Source: Tritrichomonas musculus
Lineage: Eukaryota > Parabasalia > Tritrichomonadida > Tritrichomonadidae
Reading direction: 5' to 3'
DNA length: 21,863 nucleotides
Assembly (NCBI GenBank): GCA_039105265.1
Contig: JAPFFF010000481.1
Location: forward strand, 1 to 21,863
Under the pieces are notes generated by a model that made no database searches, had not been told where the DNA came from, and saw only the letters and a program-made list of their open reading frames with translations. This document shows positions 1 to 8,510 of this stretch, in pieces. The position numbers were made by a program, and so were the translations under genes. Position 1 is the first letter of the stretch, and each line of letters starts with the position of its first letter.

Positions 1-1
1 A

Positions 2-610
2 AACATTCCGAACAGATCGGAAACAATCATTGACAGTGACAAGGATGAATACAGTTATGATGCTACAGATAGTGATTTGGAAACAACTAAAGATACAGAA
101 ATAAAGACAGCTCTTTATTTTGCCGTTGAAAATGAAAAAATTGAAATATTGAAACTTTTATTAAATAATGAAAAAATCGATGCTAACATCCCTTGCGAAT
201 ATAATGAAAGTTACGATTTAAGGACTTATCGTACCTCTAGAGTGGGTCGTCAAAATAAAGAAATAAAGACGCCATTTTATCTAGCTGTTGAATATAAAAA
301 TGTTGAAATCATCAATCTTTTGCTGACTAAAAGCAAAATTGATATAAATAAGGAATATTCAAAAAATGAAAGCATTGTGAAATACATAGAAAAAGATAAC
401 AATGAAGATGACGACAATAATATAGAAAGCTGTAGTGAAAGTAAAATAAAGAGGACGCCCCTACATTTGGCAGTTAAAAAAGATTGCATTGAAATAATTA
501 AAATCTTATTGAATCAAAAAGGCATAGATTTGACTATCAAAGATGATGAAGGGTTAACACCAATTGAATTAACAGACAATAAACAAATATTGAATTTGCT
601 CAATAAATAA
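2..610 (+). CDS. Ankyrin-repeat protein, 3' part (5' end outside window)
   Basis: The reading frame is open from base 2 to a TAA at 608-610, so this is the C-terminal 202 residues of a longer protein and no start is assigned. Three ankyrin repeats are visible. Their cores read KTALYFAVENEKIEILKLLL, KTPFYLAVEYKNVEIINLLL and RTPLHLAVKKDCIEIIKILL, each followed by a (K)IDxN-type turn. A capping half-repeat (GLTPIEL) and NLLNK end the chain. Between the repeats lie charged linkers, including an acidic Asp/Glu/Asn run near 400-425. Ankyrin repeats are protein-binding scaffolds; no enzymatic domain is seen. Trichomonads carry hundreds of such genes, and this one lies head-to-tail with another ankyrin-family gene at 1104. 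The stop lies inside a TAAATAA string, which fits the trichomonad habit of placing a UAAA polyadenylation signal at the stop codon (family knowledge). The partner and pathway are unknown. Confidence 0.85.
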   Translation, partial: NIPNRSETIIDSDKDEYSYDATDSDLETTKDTEIKTALYFAVENEKIEILKLLLNNEKIDANIPCEYNESYDLRTYRTSRVGRQNKEIKTPFYLAVEYKNVEIINLLLTKSKIDINKEYSKNESIVKYIEKDNNEDDDNNIESCSESKIKRTPLHLAVKKDCIEIIKILLNQKGIDLTIKDDEGLTPIELTDNKQILNLLNK

Positions 611-1103
611 TTTCATTTTTTTGCATTGAATTCTTTTGCTTTTCTTTAAACTTGATTTAATTTTTATTTAAATGTGCAAATAACATGCTTTAATTAGCCA
701 TCAATAGAGGTATTCATCTTCGGTCAATCATTTTAGCATATGCTTTTTGTTTAAACGTGAAAGATATTTTTGACTGACCAATCTTTTAAAAACATAAGAA
801 TATTATAATTAAAATGTCCAATGCTCAATCAGTGTGTTAATAAAATGAAATAAAAAAAGGGAAAAAAAAAAATCAAAAACGCCACATTTGACCTTCAGAA
901 AAAACTCGTTATTATCAAAAAACGCAAGATATAAAAAAACAAAAATAAACTCTGCTAACTTTTTTTTCTAGAACTATTGATATAGTTTTTGAAAAAAAAA
1001 AGAGAGTAGTTTGAAAAAAAATTGAATGGGTGTTTTTGATTAATCTCAAAAAAAGGGCGTGATTTTTTTTTTTTTTTTTTTTTCCATTTTTTAGATTAGA
1101 CAA
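611..1103. other. AT-rich intergenic region with poly-A and poly-T tracts
   Basis: No gene is seen in these 493 bases. The left half is ordinary AT-rich sequence. The right half holds A-rich tracts near 850-1020 and an uninterrupted run of 21 T at 1063-1083, just before the ankyrin gene at 1104. The small leftward reading frame across this stretch consists of Lys/Phe runs translated from these tracts and is not credible. Confidence 0.6.
1084..1090 (+). promoter_or_regulatory. Possible initiator (Inr)-like element
   Basis: CCATTTT lies 14-20 nt upstream of the ATG at 1104. Trichomonas protein genes commonly use an initiator of the form TCA(+1)PyT(T/A) within about 20 nt of the ATG. This match is partial (C instead of the first T) and lies in T-rich sequence where chance matches are easy. 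It is a weak call. Confidence 0.2.
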
Positions 1104-2102
1104 ATGTCAATTAAAGAAGGTATCATAAAAATGAGAAAGATTCAAGAACTATTGCTTGGATACTTGGAAAATGATGATTCTGCTGATCAATACTTCCAAA
1201 ATGCAAATATAATAAACGATTTGGAGATTATTCAAAATAAATATGAATTAAAGTTGTTTCTTCATTTAATATCACAAATATCAGCAAATCATCATCGATG
1301 CAATAACTTTTTCACCAAAATTGAAACATTTTTAAAAATCTATGAAGATGATATCAAAGAAAATTTTTCAGATTTCAGCGTTTTCAATATTTTTAGGAAT
1401 AATAAGAGAATACTTTTATTTTTATTTGAAGAAAAAATAATTATACCTAACGATTTGATATATGGTATGATCACATCCAATAAATACAAAAAAAGAAAAT
1501 ATCCAGAATATTTTTTCCCTGAGTTTAAGTCTTTTTATCCCCAAAACTATATAAATGAGCTTATTTCCAAAAATCCAGATCTCGAAGAACAAAATTATTC
1601 ATTATATTACGAGAAAAGAAAAAATGGAGAAAATGATTCACATATTTGCAATCTAATCAGGAATGATTCAGTTAAAGAATTTATCATTTATGTAAATAAA
1701 ACAAATTTACATCTTTCAGATATAATTATCGAACAATCTATTTATGAGACCAATCCACTTTTTCTGAAGAATCAGGCATCAATAATTGAATATGCAGCAT
1801 TTTTTGGATCAATTCAAATATTTAATTTTTTGAAAATGAATAATGTTGAATTGACTGAAAATTTATGGATTCCTGCCATTCATAGTCAAAATGCTGACTT
1901 AATTCATCTTCTTGAAGAAAATCATGTCGAACCACTTCGATTTAAAAATGATGGTTATGGTTGTTCATTTCAATGCCTTCAAACTTCAATCAAAAACAAT
2001 AAAGATTACATTGCGGAATCAATTAAATGTCATCATATTGATATCATGAATTATTTGATATCAGATTTAAATAGTGAAAGTGGAAATCCAAATTTTTATT
2101 AA
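1104..2102 (+). CDS. DUF3447-type ankyrin-family protein, N-terminal block
   Basis: This is a 332-residue product with an ATG start; MSIKE...KMRKIQ is the usual opening of the family. Recognisable blocks in order: an alpha-helical N-terminal region with NHHRCNNFFTKIE (residues 62-74), NNKRILLFLFEEKIIIP (99-115), YPEYFFPE (133-140), EKRKNGENDSHICNLIRNDS (170-189), then EYAAFFGSIQIFNFLKMN (229-246) and LIHLLEENHVEP (266-277), ending at IKCHHIDIMNYLI (307-319). I recognise this as the DUF3447/ankyrin architecture expanded in trichomonads. Family members normally run straight on into a string of ankyrin repeats. Here the frame stops after NPNFY, and the expected repeats resume in another frame at 2144 and then as isolated blocks to 4140. 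It is either a short functional protein or the head of a split or decaying gene. The cellular role is unknown. Confidence 0.75.
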   Translation: MSIKEGIIKMRKIQELLLGYLENDDSADQYFQNANIINDLEIIQNKYELKLFLHLISQISANHHRCNNFFTKIETFLKIYEDDIKENFSDFSVFNIFRNNKRILLFLFEEKIIIPNDLIYGMITSNKYKKRKYPEYFFPEFKSFYPQNYINELISKNPDLEEQNYSLYYEKRKNGENDSHICNLIRNDSVKEFIIYVNKTNLHLSDIIIEQSIYETNPLFLKNQASIIEYAAFFGSIQIFNFLKMNNVELTENLWIPAIHSQNADLIHLLEENHVEPLRFKNDGYGCSFQCLQTSIKNNKDYIAESIKCHHIDIMNYLISDLNSESGNPNFY

Positions 2103-2143
2103 ATTTATTTTCATTAAGTTTTCGATATTATAATTTCATTAAC

Positions 2144-2347
2144 ATGCCATTATATGAAGATGATTTTTCTGCTTTTTGCAAATATGATTATATTCAATTT
2201 GTTATTTATCTGTTGAAAAAATCATATGGTTATGGCATCTTTGACTTAGTTAATGCTGTAAAAAAAGGAAACAACGAAATTTTTGAACTTTTAATGAAGA
2301 ATAAAAAAGTCAATCTCAATGAAAAAATAATTTTTAAATGCTTTTGA
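2144..2347 (+). pseudogene. Ankyrin block 1 after the DUF3447 region
   Basis: This 67-codon open block holds FCKYDYIQFVIYLLKKSYG, the segment that usually follows the DUF3447 part, and one ankyrin repeat (DLVNAVKKGNNEIFELLMKN, then KVNLN). It is offset from the 1104-2102 frame and separated from it by 41 bases. It may be a continuation of the same gene across an unrecognised intervening sequence, or a decayed remnant. An independent gene starting at the local ATG is less likely, because that ATG sits mid-domain. Confidence 0.55.
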
Positions 2348-2638
2348 TTTATGTAATTTCTTATGATATGTTTTAATTTAGTTTTTTACTTACTTGTCAT
2401 TTTTATTGGGTTCTAAAATTTCTTTTTTTTTATTACATTTCACTTCATTTTTTTAAATCAAATTGTAAAAAATGGTAGAGTAGTTAATAGTATTTAAAAA
2501 TCTAGATTTAATCAAATTCATATTTTAAATTTGTTATCGTATTTTTCATTTAATATTCAAAATAAAATTTCAGAATTATTTTTTTATACAATCTGAATTA
2601 AAATCATTTTTATGAAATTAAAAAACTTATTTTTTTAT

Positions 2639-2746
2639 AAGACATTGCTTCATTACGCTGTTAAATATGGGAATTTGGAAATTGTTGAAGAATTGTTATC
2701 ACAAAATGATGTTGATGTTAACTTGAAAGTCATTTTAAATGAGTAA
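2639..2746 (+). pseudogene. Ankyrin block 2 (isolated repeat)
   Basis: This is one full ankyrin repeat with no internal stop: KTLLHYAVKYGNLEIVEELL followed by SQNDVDVNLK, closing at a TAA five codons later (VILNE). It is flanked on both sides by stop-rich AT spacer, with no start codon at its head. It is best read as a module of the split ankyrin gene starting at 1104. Confidence 0.55.
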
Positions 2747-3102
2747 AATTTTTTATATTATTTCATTAACAATTTAATAAAATTCTTCTGAATAACATCT
2801 TATTATGTTCTAAACTTATTTTGACAACATTTATGATACAATTTTAAATTTCATTTAAAATGAAATGATTGAATTGCATTCACATATATTATTTCAATGA
2901 AATTCGATTTATTATTTAAATGGATATGTTTTTATAATTTTTTGATTTTAATTACGTTAATAATTTCTATTTTTCATGAGATTTCATATTCCATTTTAAA
3001 ATCCAATTTCAATATTATAGTTTTTCATTATGTTACATTTCTTTTTTATTGAAATTTCAAATTCAATTCATTTGTATAATATTCTTAATAATATTTTTTA
3101 AT

Positions 3103-3201
3103 AAGTCAGCGTTATATATTGCAGCAAATAAAGGATATACTAGCATTGTTAAATTATTATTATCTAGAGATGATATTGATGTAAATTCTTATGCAATTTG
3201 A
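3103..3201 (+). pseudogene. Ankyrin block 3 (isolated repeat)
   Basis: This is one ankyrin repeat, KSALYIAANKGYTSIVKLLL then SRDDIDVN, ending at a TGA four codons on. It begins 464 bp after the start of block 2. The consensus positions (A-L-x-x-A, G/N turn, IVKLLL, IDVN) are intact although the surrounding DNA is noncoding. Confidence 0.55.
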
Positions 3202-3646
3202 TAATTTTTATGATTTTTATATAATTTTAATTTTATGATTTTCACATCATTTATCATATCATTTTGTCATAAAATTTTCTTTCAATTATTTTTGTGAAAT
3301 TATCTATATAAAATTTACTTTGTTCCATTAATTAATTTTTTTAAATGAAATTTCATTTTAGAGTTTTAAATAGCATTTTCCATTTTTTAATTTCATCGAA
3401 TTCAAATCTTAATATATTCTTATTTCATTTGAAAATCAATTTTTATAGAGTTATAATATCATTATATTTCATACAATTACAACATTTTGATTAAACATAG
3501 TTTTGATTGTAATGTTTCAATAAAATTTTATATTAAAGTTTTATTTATTACATTCGTACATTTAATTTCATGAAGTTTTATTTTAAAATATATAAATTAT
3601 ATTCCATTTATGCCTTTTGATGATATTTTAAATATAAATTAATAAA

Positions 3647-3760
3647 AAAACTTTATTATATGCTGCTGTAGAAAAAGGAGATCCTGAAATTGTCAAACTT
3701 TTGCTATCAAAAGATAAAATTGATGTCTATACTAAATCTATTTGGCATTCAAATTTTTAA
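3647..3760 (+). pseudogene. Ankyrin block 4 (isolated repeat)
   Basis: This is one ankyrin repeat, KTLLYAAVEKGDPEIVKLLL then SKDKIDVY, ending at a TAA after a short tail (TKSIWHSNF). It begins 544 bp after block 3. As in the other blocks, the repeat itself is clean and the reading frame fails right after the IDV turn. Confidence 0.55.
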
Positions 3761-4017
3761 ATATCATTTCAAAATTATAATTAAACAAAATTTAAATTGC
3801 TTTTTTGAATTACATTTAAAATATTAGATTTTTTAACAGCGTTTCAAAATCATTTAAATTGTTTATTACATTTAAATTTTGTTAATTTTAAATTTCATTT
3901 CTAATTTGTCAATTTCTAATCAAGTTCTATTTTATGTTGTTTTATAATAATCCTATCAGGAATATACCAATCATTTTAATACTTGTATCTTTTATGAAAT
4001 TTTAAATTTATTTTATA

Positions 4018-4140
4018 AATGAAAAAACTGCATTACATAAAGCTGTTGAAGATGAAAAAATAGAAATCATAAAATATTTGCTAAATTCTAAAAATATCAA
4101 TGTGAATGCACAAAATGAAATTTTGGTTATTTTCAAATAG
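4018..4140 (+). pseudogene. Ankyrin block 5 (isolated repeat)
   Basis: This is one ankyrin repeat, NEKTALHKAVEDEKIEIIKY then LLNSKNINVNAQNE, ending at a TAG. It is the last clear repeat of the series and begins about 375 bp after block 4. It is very close to family consensus (TALHKAV, EIIKYLL). Confidence 0.55.
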
Positions 4141-4494
4141 GATTAAAATCAAATTTAAATGATTATTATTTCTTTATTTATGGTTGAAGCCTGTTGAAGT
4201 GACTAGCAACATACAAATAAAAAAATTATTTCGATTGAATAATGAGAGATGATGCGAAAATTAATAAAAAATCATATCATCATTTATAATTTTTTATTTT
4301 TGACATCTTGTGAGAATATTTTAATAATATAGAATATGGAAAAAAAAAACTTTTTGGACAAAACTCTTTTTTTCACTTCATTTTTTAAATTTTATAATAT
4401 TTTGTATAATTATTCAATTTTTGGAAAGTGATGTGAAATGAATATAATTTGACACCACCATCTTCAAATCTTATTGCAAATGCTGAATTGATTA

Positions 4495-4532
<38 letters not shown>

Positions 4533-5280
4533 CAGTCACTTTTAATAAATTTGAACTATCATATGGTGAAAAAATACTTCATTTCACTTTATTTATCAAT
4601 GATTTTGTATCAATAATATTTTTTATAGAATTATATATATTTTGGATCATTGGATAATAGGATTTTTAATTTGAATATTTATTATTTGAAGATAAGTACT
4701 GATGATGGTTTAACAAACTGAATAACAGTCATTAATTTAAAACAATTTCTAATAAAAATGTTTTAATTTTCAATTTTTCTTCGTATAGAAAGATTTAAAC
4801 TATAAATGAAATATATCAATATATTAAGCATTTGATAAATAATATAAAATGGCAATAAAAATTGTAATTTGCGTATTTTTTCTTTTAAAGATGATGAAAA
4901 AAAAAATTAAAATATTTGATATTATCATACATTAACTTAAAACTAAATTGTAAAAATGACTTTTATATATAGTACTTCATAACAAATGATAGTAAAAGTG
5001 TGGTTATCCGTATTAACATTTAGGAGAAAAATAGAATTTAAAAAAATTAATGCACTTTAAAAATTAAGAATAAATTTTAAAATACTATAACTCCTATCAT
5101 AGTTATTATATGAAAACTATATACCAGCAATTATATCTATAGGTATGCAATTAATATATATATTTCAAAAAAAGACTGCTTTTGTTACTTTAAGTGAGAA
5201 TGTTTGTAGTTTCAAGAAAAAAATCGAAATTTTTTTTAATATTTTAGCATTTAATATGCATATTAATCATTTATTGACAA
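4141..5280. other. Long AT-rich intergenic region
   Basis: No gene is seen. The region contains a TA microsatellite (4497-4529) and, from about 4785 to 5100, a diverged copy of sequence also present in the inverted arms at 6326/7663. The best shared string is AAATGAAATATATCAATAT, followed by TTAAGCA and TTGATA-like words. The frame matching that string reads INEIYQYIKHLINNIK with a stop close upstream, which suggests a decayed ankyrin-gene trace shared by both places. Confidence 0.45.
4497..4529. repeat. (TA)n microsatellite
   Basis: About 33 bases of uninterrupted TA dinucleotide lie in noncoding AT-rich DNA. Length in an assembly is likely to be unreliable. Confidence 0.9.
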
Positions 5281-5418
5281 AATAAATTAGCCATTGCAAT
5301 TATAAAACCTGAAAAATATGCAGAATTAGATTTTTTCATCAAGATATTGACGCACAAAGATAAAAGTAATATAAATGTCAAAAATCATAAACGAATAGGA
5401 ACTCGAATGAACAAATAG
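5281..5418 (+). pseudogene. Ankyrin-like block (remnant)
   Basis: This 45-codon open block, NKLAIAIIKPEKYAELDFFI followed by KILTHKDKSNINVKNHKRIG, ends at a TAG. Its beginning (N-K then a hydrophobic x-A-I stretch) and its end (K-SNINVKNH) match the start and end of the isolated ankyrin blocks at 2639-4140, but the helix pair is poor. No start codon is usable. I infer a degenerate repeat unit of the same kind. The stop is followed directly by a run of 24 T. Confidence 0.35.
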
Positions 5419-5442
5419 TTTTTTTTTTTTTTTTTTTTTTTT
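5419..5442 (+). repeat. Poly-T tract (24 T)
   Basis: An uninterrupted run of 24 T directly follows the TAG of the ankyrin-like block at 5281-5418. It could be the complement of a poly-A tail from a retroposed antisense copy, or simple slippage; nothing nearby decides it. Confidence 0.8.
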
Positions 5443-5609
5443 CTATTCTTTTGGGATCAAATAATTCATATAATACTATATATTATGGTAAGATATGAAT
5501 TATGATTAAAATTCTTGTTTATCTTAGATTTTTTATCAAGTGATAATATTTTGATATATTAAGATAATTTTTAATTAATATATAAGAATGTTTATTTCAA
5601 GAACATGTA

Positions 5610-5683
5610 GCCTTCGTAGCTCAACCGGCTAGAGCATAAGACTCTTAATCTTGGGGTTGCGGGTTCGAGTCCCGCCGGAGGCT
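5610..5683 (+). tRNA. tRNA-Lys(CUU)
   Basis: A full cloverleaf folds over 74 nt. The acceptor GCCTTCG pairs with CGGAGGC (one G-U pair). The D stem GCTC/GAGC encloses a 9-nt loop. The anticodon stem TAAGA/TCTTG carries loop CTCTTAA, so the anticodon is CTT (Lys). The T stem GCGGG/CCCGC carries loop TTCGAGT. A box and B box (GGTTCGAGTCC) are both good, so RNA polymerase III transcription is expected. No intron and no encoded CCA. The base in the discriminator position is T, unusual for a eukaryotic lysine tRNA. A T-run terminator follows at 5696. Confidence 0.93.
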
Positions 5684-5695
5684 ATTATTTTCATC

Positions 5696-5708
5696 TTTTT
5701 TTTTTTTT
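5696..5708 (+). terminator. Pol III terminator of tRNA-Lys
   Basis: A run of 13 T begins 12 nt after the mature 3' end of tRNA-Lys. It is followed immediately by 14 A, so the pair forms a T/A palindrome. RNA polymerase III stops at runs of four or more T. Confidence 0.8.
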
Positions 5709-6139
5709 AAAAAAAAAAAAAAGAAAGCAGAATTTTCACATGCATCATTTATTTCTCTAATGGAAACACTTTCCTTCTCTTTTTAAACAAATAGTAAATA
5801 AATGTCTGCTTCTCCACCATTTATGATATGAATTGAATAGCAAAGAAGGAAAAAAGATTTGTTTGGTTCAACATTAGAAAAGATCTTATATGAAATCAAA
5901 AAAAATTAAATGAATGATAGCATATTAGTTTTACTACTAATAATATAAATATTGGGTTTTGAATTATTACTGAAAAATTATTTTTTGAATTATTTTTAAA
6001 TTGCCAAGGTGAAAATTGGCCTAATTAATTTCGAAACTTTACATTTTCTTTAACAATTGTAATATCTTTTAACGAATGAAGCATTTTCTTTAAATAAATC
6101 ATTTTTCAATTAACAATAGATATTGACAAAATTGAGAGT

Positions 6140-6165
6140 AAAAAAAAAAAAAAAAAGCGAAAAAA
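6140..6165 (-). terminator. Pol III terminator of tRNA-Phe
   Basis: On the minus strand the tRNA-Phe 3' end is followed at once by 5 T and, after a 4-nt break, by 17 T (seen as A runs at 6161-6165 and 6140-6156 on the plus strand). Either run is long enough to stop RNA polymerase III. Confidence 0.75.
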
Positions 6166-6239
6166 TGGGACTTCTCGGACTCGAACCGAGGAAATGTACG
6201 ATCTTCAATCGTATGCTCTCGCCGCTGAGCTAAAGACCC
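6166..6239 (-). tRNA. tRNA-Phe(GAA)
   Basis: A cloverleaf folds over 74 nt on the minus strand. The acceptor GGGTCTT pairs with AAGTCCC except for a T-T mismatch at the fourth pair. The D stem is GCTC/GAGC. The anticodon stem TACGA/TCGTA is perfect around loop TTGAAGA, giving anticodon GAA (Phe). The T stem is CTCGG/CCGAG with loop TTCGAGT, and the B box is intact. The discriminator is A. The variable region is 6 nt (CATTTC), one more than usual. No intron is seen. The acceptor mismatch leaves some chance that this is a lightly degraded copy, but the intact boxes and terminator favour a working gene. A short minus-strand reading frame across it is a shadow. Confidence 0.88.
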
Positions 6240-6325
6240 TTCACTTTTTATATTACATTTTATATTTCTTAATTCATATTTGTCCATTTTTCGACTAAAA
6301 TAATCCAAAAATTAAATCAATGATG

Positions 6326-6717
6326 ATACAGAAAAGGATTCAAATGTGAAAATGGATTTAAATGTGATCGGAAAATTTTTAAAATTTTTTAAAATTTTTT
6401 ATTTATTTTTTATTTTTCTTTAGATACAAAGACTTTGGTAATAAATGAAATATATCAATATGTTAAGCACTTAATAGTTGATATAAACAAATATAGCATT
6501 CGAACCAAATATTGAAATTTTAGCATTTTTTCTATTGCTGAAAATGAAAAAATAAAATCGAAATATCGGATTATTTGGATTATTGTTTCCATATTGAATC
6601 GTATATATCGCTTCTATATATATTATTGCATAATAAACAAAAGTAAAATTATAACTCTTTATGCTAACATTTTTGAGAAAAATCGAAATTTTGATTTTTA
6701 ATGTACGTTTAAAATTA
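6326..6717 (+). repeat. Inverted repeat, left arm
   Basis: This 392-bp arm opens ATACAGAAAAGG and closes AATGTACGTTTAAAATTA. Its reverse complement is found base for base at 7663-8054. The arm starts 86 bp beyond the 5' end of tRNA-Phe. Confidence 0.9.
6423..6515 (+). pseudogene. Ankyrin-like trace inside the inverted arm
   Basis: This 30-codon open stretch reads DTKTLVINEIYQYVKHLIVD followed by INKYSIRTKY, then TGA. The KTL...KHL...VDIN spacing recalls the ankyrin blocks at 2639-4140, and it follows a T-rich tract ending TTTCTTTAG that looks like a splice acceptor. Because it sits in the arm, a second copy exists inverted at about 7865-7957. Weak call. Confidence 0.25.
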
Positions 6718-7662
6718 ATAAAAAAATTTGTCTAGCTATTATATCTGTTCAAATTTCTTTATTGATGATATCCTCATATATATAAGTAATATAAGCAAAA
6801 TAATTATTGAAGAAACATTTAGATTATATCTAGCTCAATTAAAAGCAAAGCTTTGATGTGAAAAATAATAAAGACAATTCTCAAAAAAACATTTCGTTTT
6901 AATAGTCAATATGAGCATGCCTTCTTAAAATTAAAGTAATAAAAATATTAGTCTTGAATATGAAAATAGAGAAATATGATTTAAGCTTAATAATCCAAAT
7001 AATATATGAACTTTTACGATCATTTTTGAAAAATTTTGAAATTTGTGAAAATGAATGAATATATATATGTTGAAAAGGAAATGGTTTACAGAAATAACTC
7101 AGTTTTATGCTCAATGCTTGATAATAATATGTCAATGAATATAAAAGAGTTTCAACATATAAATGGGAAATATTTTTGAACATTTCAAAAATATGATATT
7201 TTGGTAAAAAATTAAAATCAAAATAAAAGCTAGTCATTATTTTTGCCAATTATTGATCTATGATATTATATGAATTGATATATATCTAAAATGATCAAAA
7301 AAACTAATATAATAAAAGTTTTATCCCAAAATATCCGTTTATAAAAATTGGACGTTTATTTTCATCTAAATCATGATCTCATTGATATCTTGGTATATGA
7401 ATGATATTTTTATAATAATACAAGTTATTAAAAGATGATGGATGATTTCAACAGTAAAAAGATGGCTAAGGATGTGATATTATATAAGATTTAGCATTTT
7501 ATTTCAAGTTCTTTTTTAAAAAGGTTTTATCTAAGTTTTCATAATATAGTTTTCCTATTCACCAAGTTATAAATATTTGGTATACTGTGTTAATTAAGAT
7601 AATCATTGTAGAATTCATCTGAACTAAATAAAAAATAGATTATAGGCTTTAAAAAAAATCCA
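6718..7662. other. Middle of the inverted-repeat structure
   Basis: These 945 AT-rich bases lie between the arms. The longest reading frame here (6899-7249, minus) is Phe/Ile/Tyr/Lys-rich, matches nothing I know, and is what AT-rich noncoding DNA yields by chance. No gene is called. Confidence 0.5.
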
Positions 7663-8054
7663 TAATTTTAAACGTACATTAAAAATCAAAATTTCGATTT
7701 TTCTCAAAAATGTTAGCATAAAGAGTTATAATTTTACTTTTGTTTATTATGCAATAATATATATAGAAGCGATATATACGATTCAATATGGAAACAATAA
7801 TCCAAATAATCCGATATTTCGATTTTATTTTTTCATTTTCAGCAATAGAAAAAATGCTAAAATTTCAATATTTGGTTCGAATGCTATATTTGTTTATATC
7901 AACTATTAAGTGCTTAACATATTGATATATTTCATTTATTACCAAAGTCTTTGTATCTAAAGAAAAATAAAAAATAAATAAAAAATTTTAAAAAATTTTA
8001 AAAATTTTCCGATCACATTTAAATCCATTTTCACATTTGAATCCTTTTCTGTAT
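7663..8054 (-). repeat. Inverted repeat, right arm
   Basis: This is the reverse complement of 6326-6717 over 392 bp. It ends CTGTAT at 8049-8054, after which the flanks diverge. Confidence 0.9.
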
Positions 8055-8510
8055 ATAAAATCGTTTAGAGATAATAATCCAAAAGTATAATATCAAATAG
8101 AATTTTTTTTATTTTTTTTGTGTCAATAAGAAACTTGATCATTTTAAAAAGAGTGGGGGTACATTGAAATTACGGGTTATTTTATTATAAAAACGCTTTA
8201 ATTTATATTATATGTATTTATTTAGTTTATATTTATTAATTATATTTAAATTTATTAGTATAATTCAAAGATAAAAAGAAATAAATTAGTATTTTTTTTG
8301 TATGGTTTATTAGATAAATGATTCAAAATTTCATAAGCAAATTGAAATATATAAATTTTAAAAAATATAAATATCCATAGTATTATTAATATTATTTTAT
8401 TTTAATTATATTTATATATATATAAGATGATGATTGAAATATGTTTGAATGGATTAAAAGTATTTTTTATTTAATTTTTGTAAATAATTTGAGATAATAT
8501 TATAAAAGAT
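8055..8510. other. AT-rich flank before the minisatellite
   Basis: No gene is seen. A less AT-rich stretch, GAGTGGGGGTACATTGAAAT then TACGGGTT, at about 8151-8182 stands out and resembles a transposon terminus, but I find no matching inverted copy elsewhere in the window. Confidence 0.5.

Larger units (their letters stand above)
2348..4017. other. AT-rich spacers between isolated ankyrin blocks
   Basis: Four spacers (2348-2638, 2747-3102, 3202-3646, 3761-4017) lie between the ankyrin blocks. They are extremely AT-rich, full of stops in every frame and rich in ATTTCATT/AATGAAAT-type words. Each spacer begins shortly after the DVN-type end of a repeat and finishes just before the (N)KT-type start of the next, so all interrupt the repeat at about the same point. 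I see no shared GT...AG boundaries, nor the Trichomonas branch/acceptor motif ACTAACACACAG, at the junctions. Confidence 0.5.
5684..6165. other. Spacer between two convergent tRNA genes
   Basis: Both tRNA genes point into this 482-bp AT-rich spacer, so it holds their 3' flanks. It contains the Pol III terminators listed separately and otherwise nothing I can recognise. Confidence 0.6.
6326..8054. mobile_element. Foldback-like element bounded by 392-bp inverted arms
   Basis: This 1,729-bp structure has arms 6326-6717 and 7663-8054 that read as exact reverse complements, with a 945-bp middle. Arms of such identity in very AT-rich, otherwise diverged DNA suggest a recent event: a non-autonomous foldback/MITE-like element or an inverted segmental duplication. 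No transposase is encoded. No short target-site duplication directly abuts the arms. An 11-bp direct repeat, ATAATCCAAAA, occurs at 6300-6310 and 8074-8084, 15 and 19 bases outside the arms; it may be relevant or chance. Part of the arm has a diverged relative at about 4785-5100. Confidence 0.6.

Noticed and set aside
2086-3110. Canonical spliceosomal introns between ankyrin blocks
   Set aside because: I looked for GT-type donors after the DVN turn and AG acceptors or the ACTAACACACAG motif before the next KT. The junctions share no such pattern, and spacer lengths exceed the short introns known in Trichomonas.
6899-7249. 116-codon minus-strand frame in the middle of the inverted-repeat structure
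   Set aside because: Its composition (Phe, Ile, Tyr, Lys, Ser) is that of AT-rich random sequence, and no motif or family resemblance is seen.
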